64,000 bases of DNA from Actinomadura barringtoniae (GCF_017573505.1 NZ_JAGEOJ010000009.1:310001-374000), one strand, 5' to 3'; positions 9,655 to 18,819 are shown, counted from the stretch's first letter. Numbers and translations are program-made. Notes: generated by a model from the sequence alone, not told the origin.

Positions 9655-10731
9655 GTGCGTGGGGACGTGTCCGCGTTCTGGGCCTGGATCGTCCTCGGGG
9701 TCGCCGTCGCGACCTCGGTGATCGTTGTGGAGGGCGGCCGGCGCCTGCTGGCGGGTCCGCTGTCGGCGCGCTGGCCGGCGGTCGGCGCGGTGGCGCGGCG
9801 CTGCGCGGCGCCCGCCTTCGCCTTCGCCGCCGTGGTGAGCGCCAACGCGGCGATGCCCTACGGCAGGCTGGCCGGCGGCCTGGACGGGACGGTGCGGCAC
9901 GGGCTGCGGATCGCCGCGATCGGCGTGACCACCTGGCTGCTGCTGCGGATCTCGTACGCGCTGACCGACCCGGCGTTCAACCGCCTGAACAAGGTCGAGG
10001 GCGAGCGCAACCGGCGGGCCCGCCGCGCGCGAACCCAGATGATGCTGATGCGGCGGCTCGCCGCCATGGTGGTGGTCGTCGTGGCGGTCGGCGCGGCCCT
10101 GTTCACGTTCCCGGCCATGCAGAAGCTCGGCGCGGGGATCCTCGCCTCGGCCGGGGTCGCCGGGCTGGTCGTCGGTATCGCGGCCCGTCCCACCCTGGGC
10201 AACCTGCTCGCCGGGTTGCAGCTGGCGTTCAGCGACGCGCTGCGGCTGGGCGACGTCGTGGTGATCGAGAACCAGTGGGGCCGGGTCGAGGAGCTGACGC
10301 TGTCCTACGTGGTCGTGCAGCTGTGGGACGACCGCCGGCTGATCCTGCCGGTGTCGCGCTTCACCGAGCAGCCGTTCGAGAACTGGACGCGCCACTCCAG
10401 CCGCGTCCTCGGCACCGTGCTGCTGCACGTCGACTGGCAGGTCCCGGTCGAGGACCTGCGCAGGGAGGTGTACGCCTTCCTGGGCGAACACCCGCTCTGG
10501 GACCGCCGCGAGTGGGTCCTGGAGGTGACCGACACGCTGCCGAGCGGCCTGGTCCAGGTGCGCGCGCTGGTCAGCGCGGCGGACTCGGCGAGCGCCTGGG
10601 ACCTGCGCTGCGACGTGCGGGAGCATCTGATCAAGTACATCCGCGAGCGTCATCCCCAGGCGCTGCCGCGCTTCCGGACCGAGGTGCCCGAGCACCCGGT
10701 GGCCATCGGCCGATGGCAGGACCCGCGCTAG
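9655..10731 (+). CDS. MscS-family mechanosensitive ion channel
   Basis: About 358 residues with several N-terminal membrane helices (FWAWIVLGVAVATSVIVVEG; FAFAAVVSAN; IAAIGVTTWLLLRISYAL; LAAMVVVVVAVGAALFTF), then the pore helix and MscS core: AGILASAGVAGLVVGIAARPTLGNLLAGLQLAFSD, the beta domain LGDVVVIENQWGRVEELTLSYVVVQLWDDRRLILPVS and a C-terminal cytoplasmic domain. It would release solutes on hypo-osmotic shock, which fits with the betaine uptake genes downstream. Start is uncertain: GTGs at 9571, 9655 and 9667 are in frame; only the later ones follow a purine-rich AAAGGGG. Its TAG overlaps the stop of the convergent Rieske gene within one CTAG. Confidence 0.85.
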   Translation: MRGDVSAFWAWIVLGVAVATSVIVVEGGRRLLAGPLSARWPAVGAVARRCAAPAFAFAAVVSANAAMPYGRLAGGLDGTVRHGLRIAAIGVTTWLLLRISYALTDPAFNRLNKVEGERNRRARRARTQMMLMRRLAAMVVVVVAVGAALFTFPAMQKLGAGILASAGVAGLVVGIAARPTLGNLLAGLQLAFSDALRLGDVVVIENQWGRVEELTLSYVVVQLWDDRRLILPVSRFTEQPFENWTRHSSRVLGTVLLHVDWQVPVEDLRREVYAFLGEHPLWDRREWVLEVTDTLPSGLVQVRALVSAADSASAWDLRCDVREHLIKYIRERHPQALPRFRTEVPEHPVAIGRWQDPR

Positions 10732-11222
10732 GCGAGCTTGATCTCCCCGTTCTCGACCTTGATCTGACGCTCCTCCAGCGGCTTGGGCGCAGGACCGCCG
10801 GCCACCGAGCCGTCCTCGATCTTGAACTTGCTGCCGTGGCAGGGGCAGTTGATCGTGCCGCCGCCGACCGAGCCCACCGTGCAGCCGCGGTGCGTGCACT
10901 TGGCGCTGAACGCCTTGAACGTGCCCGCGGCGGGCTGGGTGACCACGACCTTCTCGGCCTTGAAGATCTTGCCGCCGCCGACCGGGATGTCGCTGCCGCG
11001 CGCCAGCGGCGCGGCGCCGGAGCCCGCCGGTCCGGTCCCGGCGGCGGGCTTCTCGCCGGAGTCTCCGGAGTCGCCCGAGTCGCCGCCGGACCCGCCGCAC
11101 GCCGCGGCGAGACCCGCGACGCCGGCGAGCCCGACCCCGATCAGGAGCCCGCGCCGGGTGTTCGGGGGCGCAGCGGTCGACTGCTCAAGCTCCTCCACCT
11201 GCGGTGCGGGCTCCTGGGTCAT
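10728..11222 (-). CDS. Rieske [2Fe-2S] lipoprotein, copy 1
   Basis: 164 residues. The N terminus carries a Tat-like NTRRGLLIG followed by a hydrophobic stretch and a lipobox ending in AAAC, so it should be exported folded and anchored as a lipoprotein. After a Gly/Ser/Asp-rich linker comes a compact Rieske domain with CTHRGC and CPCHGS, giving the two Cys and two His ligands of the cluster. No catalytic domain is attached, so it is an electron-transfer protein of unknown partner. A good GGAGG lies seven bases before the ATG. It lies head-to-tail with a second Rieske gene. Confidence 0.92.
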   Translation of the reverse strand: MTQEPAPQVEELEQSTAAPPNTRRGLLIGVGLAGVAGLAAACGGSGGDSGDSGDSGEKPAAGTGPAGSGAAPLARGSDIPVGGGKIFKAEKVVVTQPAAGTFKAFSAKCTHRGCTVGSVGGGTINCPCHGSKFKIEDGSVAGGPAPKPLEERQIKVENGEIKLA

Positions 11223-11313
11223 AGATCTGCCTCCATGTGCGGTGATCCGAGCGATGATCGGTACGGCGATCGCCTGCCGTCACACAGGTATACGTACGTC
11301 ACCGGTAAATGGT

Positions 11314-11748
11314 TCAAATCAAAACGATTCCATCGCCCTTCACCTGAACCGGGTACTCCTGAAGGGGCTTGGCGGCCGGTCCGCGGGCGACGCTCCCGTC
11401 GGCGATCTTGAACTCGCTGCCGTGGCAGGGGCACTGGACGAGACCGCCCGCGACCTTGCCGGTCAGGCAGCCCTGGTGGGTGCAGACGGCGGTGAACGCC
11501 TTGAACGTGCCCTGCGTCGGCTGGGTCACCACGACCTTGATGTCGGCGAGGATCTTGCCGCCGCCGACCGGCACGTCCGCCGTCTTGGCGATCTCCTTGC
11601 CCTTCATCGAGGGCGCGAGCCCCGCCGGCTTGTCGTCGCCGCCCGCGCATCCGGCGAGCGCGGCCACGCCCACCACGCCGACCCCGCACAGCACCGTCCG
11701 CCGCCCGAATCCCCCGGGCGCCACATCGTCACTCATGGTCACCATCAT
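11314..11748 (-). CDS. Rieske [2Fe-2S] lipoprotein, copy 2
   Basis: 144 residues with the same layout as the gene downstream: FGRRTVLCG Tat-like start, lipobox ending in LAGC, then DVPVGGGKIL and a Rieske domain with CTHQGC and CPCHGS. GGAGG stands eight bases before the ATG at 11748. The two copies share architecture and motifs throughout, so they look like an old tandem duplication. It is the last gene before the sarcosine oxidase operon, 70 bases from the soxG stop. Confidence 0.92.
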   Translation of the reverse strand: MMVTMSDDVAPGGFGRRTVLCGVGVVGVAALAGCAGGDDKPAGLAPSMKGKEIAKTADVPVGGGKILADIKVVVTQPTQGTFKAFTAVCTHQGCLTGKVAGGLVQCPCHGSEFKIADGSVARGPAAKPLQEYPVQVKGDGIVLI

Positions 11749-11818
11749 TGCGGACGCCTCCGGCGGGGCGTCCGCAGGGCCCGCGTGGCGCGCGATTTCA
11801 GCCCGGCGTTACGCGGCT

Positions 11819-12445
11819 TCAGGCCGGGAGGTACTCGGTCATCGCGTCCAGCAGCCAGCGCGTCAGGTAGTCGGCGTAGGAGAACCGCACGAAGATCCGG
11901 TACTCGTCGGGCGCCGTCCGGTGCAGCATGACCTGCGCCTGCGCGAGCTGGGTCTGCGCGCACCGGCGGGGGCCGAACACCCTCGGATGCAGGTCGAGAG
12001 CGCAGCCGTGCCGCAGCACGTCGCCCGCCGACGGTCCCGACAGTTCCAGAACGGTCCGTGCCGCCGACACGTCGACCGCCGAGCCGCACGTGCCGCCGCA
12101 GTCACCGCCGAGCGCGTCGTGCAGGCCCGCCAGAATGCCGGGCGCGCGGTCCGGCCGGTCGACGATCAGATACCAGCCGGGTCCCGCCCACAGGATGTGC
12201 GGGTCGCCTTCGCCGGTCGCGGTCCCGGGCGCGGGCATGCCGCAGTCGAGGAACTGGCCGACCCGAGGCCCGAAGCAGTCGGCGTCCTCGTCGTCCAGGC
12301 GCAGCTCGACCTGGCTGGGGAAGGGCAGCACGCGCAGCCGCGCCGCGCCGCCGGTGCGGGCCAGGCGCCCCGCGAGGTGCTCGACCGCTCCGCGTTTGAC
12401 CGGACCGCGCTCGGCCTCGGCCGGGCTATGCGGGGTCACCGTCAC
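11819..12445 (-). CDS. soxG: Sarcosine oxidase gamma subunit
   Basis: 208-residue small subunit of heterotetrameric sarcosine oxidase, related to a folate-binding GcvT/YgfZ half-domain. Recognisable stretches are VELRLDDEDADCFGPRVGQFL, the DVSAARTVLELSGPSAGDVL core, and the C-terminal RIFVRFSYADYLTRWLLDAM. The GTG start follows a strong GGAGGGGAGG. It overlaps the 3' end of soxA by 20 bases and closes the soxB-D-A-G set, which oxidatively demethylates sarcosine to glycine with formation of methylene-THF and hydrogen peroxide. Confidence 0.93.
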   Translation of the reverse strand: MTVTPHSPAEAERGPVKRGAVEHLAGRLARTGGAARLRVLPFPSQVELRLDDEDADCFGPRVGQFLDCGMPAPGTATGEGDPHILWAGPGWYLIVDRPDRAPGILAGLHDALGGDCGGTCGSAVDVSAARTVLELSGPSAGDVLRHGCALDLHPRVFGPRRCAQTQLAQAQVMLHRTAPDEYRIFVRFSYADYLTRWLLDAMTEYLPA

Positions 12446-14984
12446 GGCGCCTCCCCTCCTTGTCGTAGGCGACCGGGTCGGTCACCAGGACCGGCACGGC
12501 GTGCCCGGAGTCGACGGCGTAGAGCCGCTGGCCCTCACGTTCCATCCCGCCCGACACCAGCGCCAGCGCGAACGACCCGACCGTGCCCCGGTAGGACGAG
12601 GTGACGTGCCCGAGCATCGGAACGGGTTCGTCCGGCTTCTCGGGCGGCGGCTCGGCGACGATCTGGGCGCCCTCGACCAGGACGACCGACGGGTCGTCGG
12701 GGCGCAGCCCGACCAGGCGCTTGCGGTCGGCGCGGGCGGTGTCCTTGCGGCTCAGCGACCGGCGGCCGAGCCAGTCGCCCTCGGGGGCCAGCGTCCAGTT
12801 GAGACCGACGTCGCCGGGCGTGACGGTGCCGTCGGTCTCCTGACCGGCGACGATGAAGCCCTTCTCGGCGCGCAGGACGTGCATGGTCTCGGTGCCGTAC
12901 GGCGTGATCCCGTACGGCTCGCCGGCCCGGATGATCGCCTCCCAGACGGTGAGGCCGTGCCAGGCGGGCACGTTGATCTCGTACGCCAGTTCGCCGCTGT
13001 AGCTGATCCGGAAGATGCGCGCCCGCACCCCGGCGATGTCGCCCTCGCGGATGGCCATGAACGGGAAGCCGTTCTGCGCGATCGGGCCGAGGACGTCCCG
13101 CGACCGGGGGCCGACCAGCGCGATCGCGGCCCACTGGTCGGTGACCGAGGTGCACCGCACGCGCAGCTCGGGCCATTCGGTCTGCAGCCACTCCTCCAGC
13201 CAGTCCAGGACGTGGCCCGCGTTGCCGGTGGTCGTGGTGAGGTGGAAGTGGTCGGGGCCGAGCCGGGCGACGACGCCGTCGTCGAAGACCATGCCGTCCA
13301 CACCGCACATGACGCCGTAGCGGCAGCGGCCGACGCGCAGGCTCGACAAGCGGCCGGTGTAGATCCGGTCCAGGAACTCGGCGGCGTCGGGCCCCTGCAC
13401 GTCGATCTTGCCGAGCGTGGAGGCGTCGAGCACGCCGACGGAGCCGCGGGCGGCGCGGCACTCGCGCAGCACCGCCTCCTCCATCGACTCGCCCGCCGAA
13501 GGGTAGTACCAGGGCCGCTTCCAGTCGCCCACGTTCTCGAACAGCGCGCCGTGCTCCTCGTGCCAGGAGTGCATCGGGGTGCGGCGGATCGGCGACAGGA
13601 GGTCGCCGCGTTCGCGGCCCGCCAGCAGCGCCATGGAGATGGGCTCCACCGGCGGCCGCTGCGTCGTGGTCCCGGTCTCCCCCAGAATCCGCGCGGTGAC
13701 CACGCCCGAGGTCCGGCCCTGGTCGGCGCCCGTTCCGATGGTGGTGTAGCGCTTGACGTGCTCGCCCGAGGTCAGGCCCGCGCCAAGGGCCCGGCGCAGC
13801 TCGGCCAGGGTCGCGTCCCGCTGCAGGTCGACGTACACCCGCCCGGGATCGTCCTCCGGCACGTGCTCGCCCGCCCTGCCCGGCACGCCCAGCGCTGCGC
13901 CCACGACCCGGACGTCGCCGCGGCTCTCGCCGAACGGCACGAACCCGGCGTGGTCGTCGGACCAGCGGGTCCGCCCGCCGGCCTGGCCGTACAGGTGCAG
14001 GTTGGGGCTCCAGCCGCCGCAGACGGCCAGCAGGTCGCAGGGCACCCGTTCGCCGTCGACGATCACCGCGCTCAGCACGCCGTTCGCGTCGGACTCGGTG
14101 TCGGTGACGCGCTCGCCCTCGCGCACGTCCACCACGCGCACGATCTCCACTCCCCCGGCCCGCAGGTCCACGGCCGCGCGGAGCCCGTCGTCGTGGGCGG
14201 CGAAGATGACCGCGCGGCGGCCGGGCAGCACGCCGTAGCGGCGGATGTAGGCCGCCGCCGACCCGGCGAGCATGATCCCGGGCAGGTCGTTGCCGGGGAA
14301 CAGCATCGGCCGTTCCAGCGCGCCGGTGGCCAGCACCACGCGCCCGGCGCGGATGCGCCACAGCCGCTGCCGCGCCAGGTGCGCGGGCGCGAGCTCGCCC
14401 AGGTGGTCGGTGCGGCGCTCGACCGCGACGACGAAGTTGTGGTCGTAGTAGCCAGTGACGGTCGTGCGCGTCAGGACGGTCAGGTCGGGGAAGGCGCGCG
14501 CGTGCACCGGCACGGCGGTCTCGGGCTGGTCGTCGACCAGCAGCACGCGGGCCCCGGTCGCGGCCACTTCACGGGCCGCCTGGACGCCTGCAGACCCGCC
14601 GCCGACCACGAGCACGTCGCAGTGCGCGTAGACCTTGTCGTAGCGGCTCGGGTCGGGGCGATCCAGCAGCCGTCCCCGGCCCGCCAGCGGCGTGGCGACC
14701 AGCCCGTCGTAGACCTCCAGCCGCGTCGCGCGCACCATCGGCTCGCCCGGGCCCGACTCGACCTGGACGAACGCGTTGGGCTCCTCGGCACCGGCGCTGA
14801 AGACGCCGCGCGGCCGCCTGCTGTAGGGGCCGTGCGCGACGACGCGGACGCCGTTGGCCAGCAGCGCGGAGGCCAGCGTGTCACCGGGATGGGCCTTGAG
14901 CTCGAAGCCGTCGAAGGTGAACGCCAGCGTGCGCGAGCGGTCGATGCGGTCGCCGCCCTCGGCTGCACGGAAGGGTCCGGTCAT
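12426..14984 (-). CDS. soxA: Sarcosine oxidase alpha subunit
   Basis: 852-residue large subunit. N-terminal ferredoxin-like segment (FDGFELKAHPGDTLASALLANGV), then an NAD-binding Rossmann region starting CDVLVVGGGSAGVQAAREVA and closed by AVCGGWSPN, and a C-terminal aminomethyltransferase (GcvT-like) THF-binding half with ASTLGKIDVQGPDAAEFLDR and SGELAYEINVP. The GcvT part keeps GLNWTLAPEGDWLGRRSL, the stretch that the neighbouring dimethylglycine oxidase lacks. ATG at 14984 overlaps the soxD stop by four bases. In the complex, electrons and the methylene group are passed between the flavin sites of SoxB and the folate site of SoxA. Confidence 0.96.
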   Translation of the reverse strand: MTGPFRAAEGGDRIDRSRTLAFTFDGFELKAHPGDTLASALLANGVRVVAHGPYSRRPRGVFSAGAEEPNAFVQVESGPGEPMVRATRLEVYDGLVATPLAGRGRLLDRPDPSRYDKVYAHCDVLVVGGGSAGVQAAREVAATGARVLLVDDQPETAVPVHARAFPDLTVLTRTTVTGYYDHNFVVAVERRTDHLGELAPAHLARQRLWRIRAGRVVLATGALERPMLFPGNDLPGIMLAGSAAAYIRRYGVLPGRRAVIFAAHDDGLRAAVDLRAGGVEIVRVVDVREGERVTDTESDANGVLSAVIVDGERVPCDLLAVCGGWSPNLHLYGQAGGRTRWSDDHAGFVPFGESRGDVRVVGAALGVPGRAGEHVPEDDPGRVYVDLQRDATLAELRRALGAGLTSGEHVKRYTTIGTGADQGRTSGVVTARILGETGTTTQRPPVEPISMALLAGRERGDLLSPIRRTPMHSWHEEHGALFENVGDWKRPWYYPSAGESMEEAVLRECRAARGSVGVLDASTLGKIDVQGPDAAEFLDRIYTGRLSSLRVGRCRYGVMCGVDGMVFDDGVVARLGPDHFHLTTTTGNAGHVLDWLEEWLQTEWPELRVRCTSVTDQWAAIALVGPRSRDVLGPIAQNGFPFMAIREGDIAGVRARIFRISYSGELAYEINVPAWHGLTVWEAIIRAGEPYGITPYGTETMHVLRAEKGFIVAGQETDGTVTPGDVGLNWTLAPEGDWLGRRSLSRKDTARADRKRLVGLRPDDPSVVLVEGAQIVAEPPPEKPDEPVPMLGHVTSSYRGTVGSFALALVSGGMEREGQRLYAVDSGHAVPVLVTDPVAYDKEGRRRDGDPA

Positions 14985-15223
14985 CGGCGGATCTCGTAGG
15001 TCACGGTGTGGCGGGCCAGGTCGAACCAGCGGCGGCATCCGGCCGCGTGCACCCAGCGTTCCTCGAACCAGCCCTTGGGGTTGTCGCGCATGAAGACGTA
15101 GCCGGCCCACTCGGTGTCGTCGAGCGCCTCGGGCTCGGCGGGGAAGGCGACCTGCGCCTGGCCGCCGTACCGGAACTCGGTCTCGGGCCGCTCTCCGCAC
15201 CAGGGACACGGAATGGACAGCAT
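14981..15223 (-). CDS. soxD: Sarcosine oxidase delta subunit
   Basis: 80-residue zinc-binding subunit. Cys6, Cys9, His59 and Cys63 (from CPWCGERPETEF and HAAGC) match the four zinc ligands known for SoxD of the heterotetrameric enzyme. YVFMRDNPKGWFEERW and HTVTYEIRR are typical. GAGGAG stands upstream of the ATG at 15223. It lies ten bases after soxB and overlaps soxA, so the four subunits are made from one message. Confidence 0.96.
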   Translation of the reverse strand: MLSIPCPWCGERPETEFRYGGQAQVAFPAEPEALDDTEWAGYVFMRDNPKGWFEERWVHAAGCRRWFDLARHTVTYEIRR

Positions 15224-15233
15224 CGGCGGCTCC

Positions 15234-16451
15234 TCAGTGCGCCACGGCCGCGGCGCCGTGTTCGTCGATGAGCGCGCCGGTCGTGAAGCGCTCAAGGCCG
15301 AACGGCTCGGCCAGACCGTGTGGCCGCCCGCGGGCGATGGTGTCGGCGTAGACCCATCCTGCTCCCGGCGTCGCCTTGAATCCACCCGTCCCCCAGCCGC
15401 AGTTGACGAGAACGTTGTCCACCGGGGTCGGGCCGATGATCGGCGAGGCGTCCGGCGTGACGTCGACGATCCCGCCCCAGGTCCGCAGCACGTGGGCGCG
15501 GGCGAAGACGGGGAAGAGCTCGACCGCCGCCGCGATCTGCTCCTCGATCACATGGAACGAGCCGCGCTGGCCGTAGCCGTTGAACGGGTCGATGCCCGCG
15601 CCCATGACCAGCTCGCCCTTGTGGGCCTGGCTGACGTAGACGTGCACGGCGTTGGACATCACGACCGTGTCCAGCACCTGCTCCAGCAGTTCCGACACCA
15701 GCGCCTGCAGGGGATGGCTCTGCAGCGGCAGCCGGAACCCCAGCAGGTCGGCGAGCACCGAGGTGTGCCCGGCCGCGCAGAGCGCCACGGTGCCCGCGCC
15801 GATCGTTCCGCGCGAGGTCTCGACCCCGGTGACCGCTCCGGCGGGCGTGCGGCAGAACCCCGTGACCTCGCAGTTCTGGATGAGGTGGATGCCCTGCGCG
15901 TTGGCCGAGCGGGCAAAGCCCCAGGCCACGTGGTCGTGCTTGGCGATGCCGCCGCGCGGCTGGTACGTCCCGCCCATCACCGGGAAGCGCAGTGCGGGGG
16001 AGGTGTTGAGGATCGGGACGAGCTTCTTGATGTCGTCGGGGGTGAGCCATTCGGCGTCCACGCCGTTCAGCCGGTTGGCGTTGACGCGGCGGATGCCCTC
16101 GCGCACGTCGGGGAGGCTGTGCGCGAGGTTGAGCACGCCGCGCTGGCTGAACAGGATGTCGTAGTCGAGCTCCTCGGCCAGGCCCTCCCAGAGCTTGAGG
16201 GAGTGCTCGTAGATGGCGGCGCTCTCGTCCCAGAGGTAGTTCGACCGGATGATCGTGGTGTTGCGGGCCATGTTGCCGCCCGCGAGCCAGCCGCGCTCCA
16301 GCACGGCCACGTTGGTGATCCCGTGGTTGCGGGCCAGGTAGTGGGCGGTGGCCAGGCCGTGGCCGCCGGCGCCCACGATGACGACGTCGTAGGAGCTTTC
16401 GGGCTCCCGGTCCTCCCACAGGAAGTCGGGGTGCTCGAAGGGTCTATCCAC
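15234..16451 (-). CDS. soxB: Sarcosine oxidase beta subunit
   Basis: 405-residue flavoprotein that carries the substrate site. The FAD fingerprint YDVVIVGAGGHGLATAHYLA begins at about residue 21; WLAGGNMARNTTIIRSNYL and the C-terminal NCGWGTGGFKATPGAG are family hallmarks. His172 and His174 (GGIAKHDHVAWGFA) lie where FMN is covalently bound in the characterised enzymes. It overlaps the 3' end of the dimethylglycine oxidase gene by eight bases, so the two demethylation steps are encoded in one operon. Confidence 0.96.
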   Translation of the reverse strand: MDRPFEHPDFLWEDREPESSYDVVIVGAGGHGLATAHYLARNHGITNVAVLERGWLAGGNMARNTTIIRSNYLWDESAAIYEHSLKLWEGLAEELDYDILFSQRGVLNLAHSLPDVREGIRRVNANRLNGVDAEWLTPDDIKKLVPILNTSPALRFPVMGGTYQPRGGIAKHDHVAWGFARSANAQGIHLIQNCEVTGFCRTPAGAVTGVETSRGTIGAGTVALCAAGHTSVLADLLGFRLPLQSHPLQALVSELLEQVLDTVVMSNAVHVYVSQAHKGELVMGAGIDPFNGYGQRGSFHVIEEQIAAAVELFPVFARAHVLRTWGGIVDVTPDASPIIGPTPVDNVLVNCGWGTGGFKATPGAGWVYADTIARGRPHGLAEPFGLERFTTGALIDEHGAAAVAH

Positions 16452-18786
16452 GCAACCGCTCCATTCCAGGGTCGAACAGCGGTTCCTCGGTGACGACGGC
16501 CGGTATCCGCCGGTCGAAGTAGCCGATCTGCACGGTGGTGCCGGGGGCCGTCAGCGGGGAGGGCAGCCAGGCGTAGGCGATGCCCTTGCCTATGGTGTGG
16601 CCCCAGGCGGCGCTCGTGACATAGCCGACGGGGTCACCACCCGCATACACCGGCTCCTTGCCCATCACGACCTCGTCCAGCGTGAGACAGGTGAGACGGC
16701 GTGCGGGCGCGGGGCCCCCGGCGGGGCCCTTGGCGAGGCCCGCCTCGACCGGGTCGTGCTCGCTGGTCATGTCGGTGCCGAAGAGCCGGTAGCCCTTCTC
16801 CAGGCGCAGGCTGTTGAACGCGGCGCGGCCACCGGCGATGATCCCGTGCTCCTGGCCGGCCTCCCAGAGGGTGTCCCAGAGCTTGAGGCCCATGTCGGCG
16901 GTGGTGGACAGCTCCCAGCCGAGCTCCCCCACGTACGACACCCGCAGCGCGGTGACCGGCACCATGCCGACGACGGCGCGGCGGCAGCGGAAGTAGCGGA
17001 ACGCCTCGCCCGAGAAGTCGTCCTCGGTCAGCGGCTGGACCAGCTCGCGGGCGCGCGGCCCCCAGACGCCGATACAGCACGTTCCGGCGGTGATGTCCCG
17101 GACGACGACGGTCTCGGGTGCGTGCCGGGCCAGGTGGTCGGCGTCCAGGACGTTGTTGGCGCCGACCTGGAACTCCTCCTCGCCGAGGCGCGCGACCGTG
17201 ATGTCGCTGAGGACGCGGCCGTGCTCGTCCAGCATCATGCAGTACGTGACCGATCCGGGGCCGCGCTCCAGCCGTGCGGTCGTCATGGAGGCGAGGAAGT
17301 CGCGGGCGCCGCGTCCGCTGACCTCGATGCGCTTGAGCGAGGTCATGTCGTAGAGCGCGACCCGTTCACGCGTGACCTGCGCTTCGGCGCCCGCGATCGG
17401 CGACCAGTAGCGCGCGGCCCACTCCCCCGGTTCGTGGATCTCGCGGCCTTGCAGGAGCGGCGCGTTGCTGGCGTACCACTGCGGTCGCTCCCAGCCCATC
17501 GCCTCCAGGAAGACGCCGCCGAGGGCCTGCTCGCGCGGGTAGAACGGGCTGGTGCGCAGGGGGCGCGGGTCCTCCATCGGCTGCAGGGGGTGGAGGACGT
17601 CGTAGACCTCGACGTAGTTCTGGCAGTCGCGGGCGCGCACGTAGGCCGGTCCGCGCTGGTGCTCCTCGAAGCGCCGCACGTCGCACTCGCGCGCCTGCGT
17701 GACGGGTTCCTCGCCGGTCATCCACTCGGCCATCGCCCGCGCGACCCCGGCCGAGTGCGTGATCCAGACCGCCTCGGCGACCCAGAATCCCTCCAGTTCA
17801 CGCGAGGGTCCCATCAGCGGGAGGCCGTCGGGGGTGAAGGAGAAGAGCCCGTTGATGCCCTCTTCGACCTTGGCGTCCTTCACAGCGGGGAACAGCCATC
17901 GCGTCTCGTGCCAGGCCTCGGCGAAGTCTTCTTCGGTGAAGGCCGATATGGCGTTCTCGCCGAGGTCTTCCGGGCGGACGGGCAGCGGTTCGTGGCCGTA
18001 GTTGCCGATGCCGAGCCGGTCGAAGCGTTCGCGGAAGTACAGGTCGGCGCCCTGGTGGCGCAGGATCGGGTGTGCGGCCTCGGTCGCCGCCCCGGCCAGC
18101 GCGGGGATCGGGTTCGTCCAGGCCAGCTGGTGGGCGAGCGGTGTCAGCGGCAGCGCCATGCCCGCCATCCGGGCGATCTTCGGTCCCCAGATCCCGGCGC
18201 AGCACAGCACGATGTCGGCGGGGATCTGGCCGTCGGACGTCACGACCCCGGTGACCCGGCCGCCCTGCTGGGCGATGTCGAGGACCTCGCGACCGCCATG
18301 GAAGACAGCGCCGCGTTCGCGCGCGGCGGCGGCCTGCGCCGCCGCGGCGTCGAGCGCGCGGGCGATGCCGTCGGAGGGAACGTGCAGTCCGCCCAGGACC
18401 CGGTCGGCATCGACGAGGGGATGCAGGCGAGCGCACTCGGCTGGGTCGAGCACGCGCGCCTCGATCCCCCAGGACGTCGCCCAGCCCTGGCGGCGGTGCA
18501 GCTCGGCGAGGCGGTCGGGGGCCGCCGCCAGCTCCAGCCCTCCGACCAGGTCGAACGCACCCAGCGCCGAGTACTTCTCCACCGTGTAGCTCGCGAACTC
18601 GGCCATCGCCTTGTTCGGGTTGGTCTGGAAGACCAGGCCGGGCGCGTGCGAGGTGGAGCCGCCGGTCTCGAAGAGCGGTCCCTGGTCCAGGACCGTGATC
18701 CGGGTCCGGCCCCGCGCGGTCAGCTCGTCGGCGACGGCACAGCCGACGATGCCGGCGCCGATGATGACCACGCGGGGCTCGGTCAC
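16444..18786 (-). CDS. Dimethylglycine oxidase (FAD/folate, bifunctional)
   Basis: 780-residue enzyme close in layout to Arthrobacter globiformis dimethylglycine oxidase. Residues 1-420 are a DAO-type FAD domain (RVVIIGAGIVGCAVADEL, then the typical GGSTSHAPGLVFQT), followed by a GcvT-like folate half (YDMTSLKRIEVSGRGARDFL, YVGELGWELST, GRAAFNSLRLEKGYRLFGTD). It converts dimethylglycine to sarcosine and hands the one-carbon unit to THF. Start: a GTG at 18795 lies inside the Shine-Dalgarno GGAGG, so the GTG at 18786 is the likely start. Odd: after DPVEAGL the conserved segment of roughly 15-20 residues that leads to the FIGK-type motif is missing and replaced by a short Gly/Pro/Ala stretch; see findings. 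Confidence 0.93.
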   Translation of the reverse strand: MTEPRVVIIGAGIVGCAVADELTARGRTRITVLDQGPLFETGGSTSHAPGLVFQTNPNKAMAEFASYTVEKYSALGAFDLVGGLELAAAPDRLAELHRRQGWATSWGIEARVLDPAECARLHPLVDADRVLGGLHVPSDGIARALDAAAAQAAAARERGAVFHGGREVLDIAQQGGRVTGVVTSDGQIPADIVLCCAGIWGPKIARMAGMALPLTPLAHQLAWTNPIPALAGAATEAAHPILRHQGADLYFRERFDRLGIGNYGHEPLPVRPEDLGENAISAFTEEDFAEAWHETRWLFPAVKDAKVEEGINGLFSFTPDGLPLMGPSRELEGFWVAEAVWITHSAGVARAMAEWMTGEEPVTQARECDVRRFEEHQRGPAYVRARDCQNYVEVYDVLHPLQPMEDPRPLRTSPFYPREQALGGVFLEAMGWERPQWYASNAPLLQGREIHEPGEWAARYWSPIAGAEAQVTRERVALYDMTSLKRIEVSGRGARDFLASMTTARLERGPGSVTYCMMLDEHGRVLSDITVARLGEEEFQVGANNVLDADHLARHAPETVVVRDITAGTCCIGVWGPRARELVQPLTEDDFSGEAFRYFRCRRAVVGMVPVTALRVSYVGELGWELSTTADMGLKLWDTLWEAGQEHGIIAGGRAAFNSLRLEKGYRLFGTDMTSEHDPVEAGLAKGPAGGPAPARRLTCLTLDEVVMGKEPVYAGGDPVGYVTSAAWGHTIGKGIAYAWLPSPLTAPGTTVQIGYFDRRIPAVVTEEPLFDPGMERLRG

Positions 18787-18802
18787 GATGCCCACCTCCG
18801 GT

Positions 18803-18819
18803 GTTGCGCTGAACGCAAC
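18803..18819. promoter_or_regulatory. Palindrome GTTGCG-N5-CGCAAC upstream of dimethylglycine oxidase
   Basis: A 17-bp inverted repeat (arms GTTGCG and CGCAAC) begins exactly 17 bases upstream of the GTG start of the dmg oxidase-soxBDAG operon. A second, imperfect copy in the opposite reading (GTTGCGTATTGCGAC on minus) lies just upstream at 18826-18840. The outer arms, total length and distance to the start codon are the same as for the palindrome before betB. It is a likely operator, most simply for the IclR regulator encoded at 24632-25408. Confidence 0.65.

Noticed and set aside
10728..10731. Frameshift joining mscS and the Rieske gene
   Set aside because: The two convergent genes simply share CTAG as overlapping stop codons; both proteins are complete.
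7738..11100. Very long open frame of over 1000 codons across uvrC, mscS and Rieske genes
   Set aside because: It is an out-of-phase reading of high-GC coding DNA, with Arg/Gly/Pro-rich low-complexity product; the real genes there have clear family motifs.
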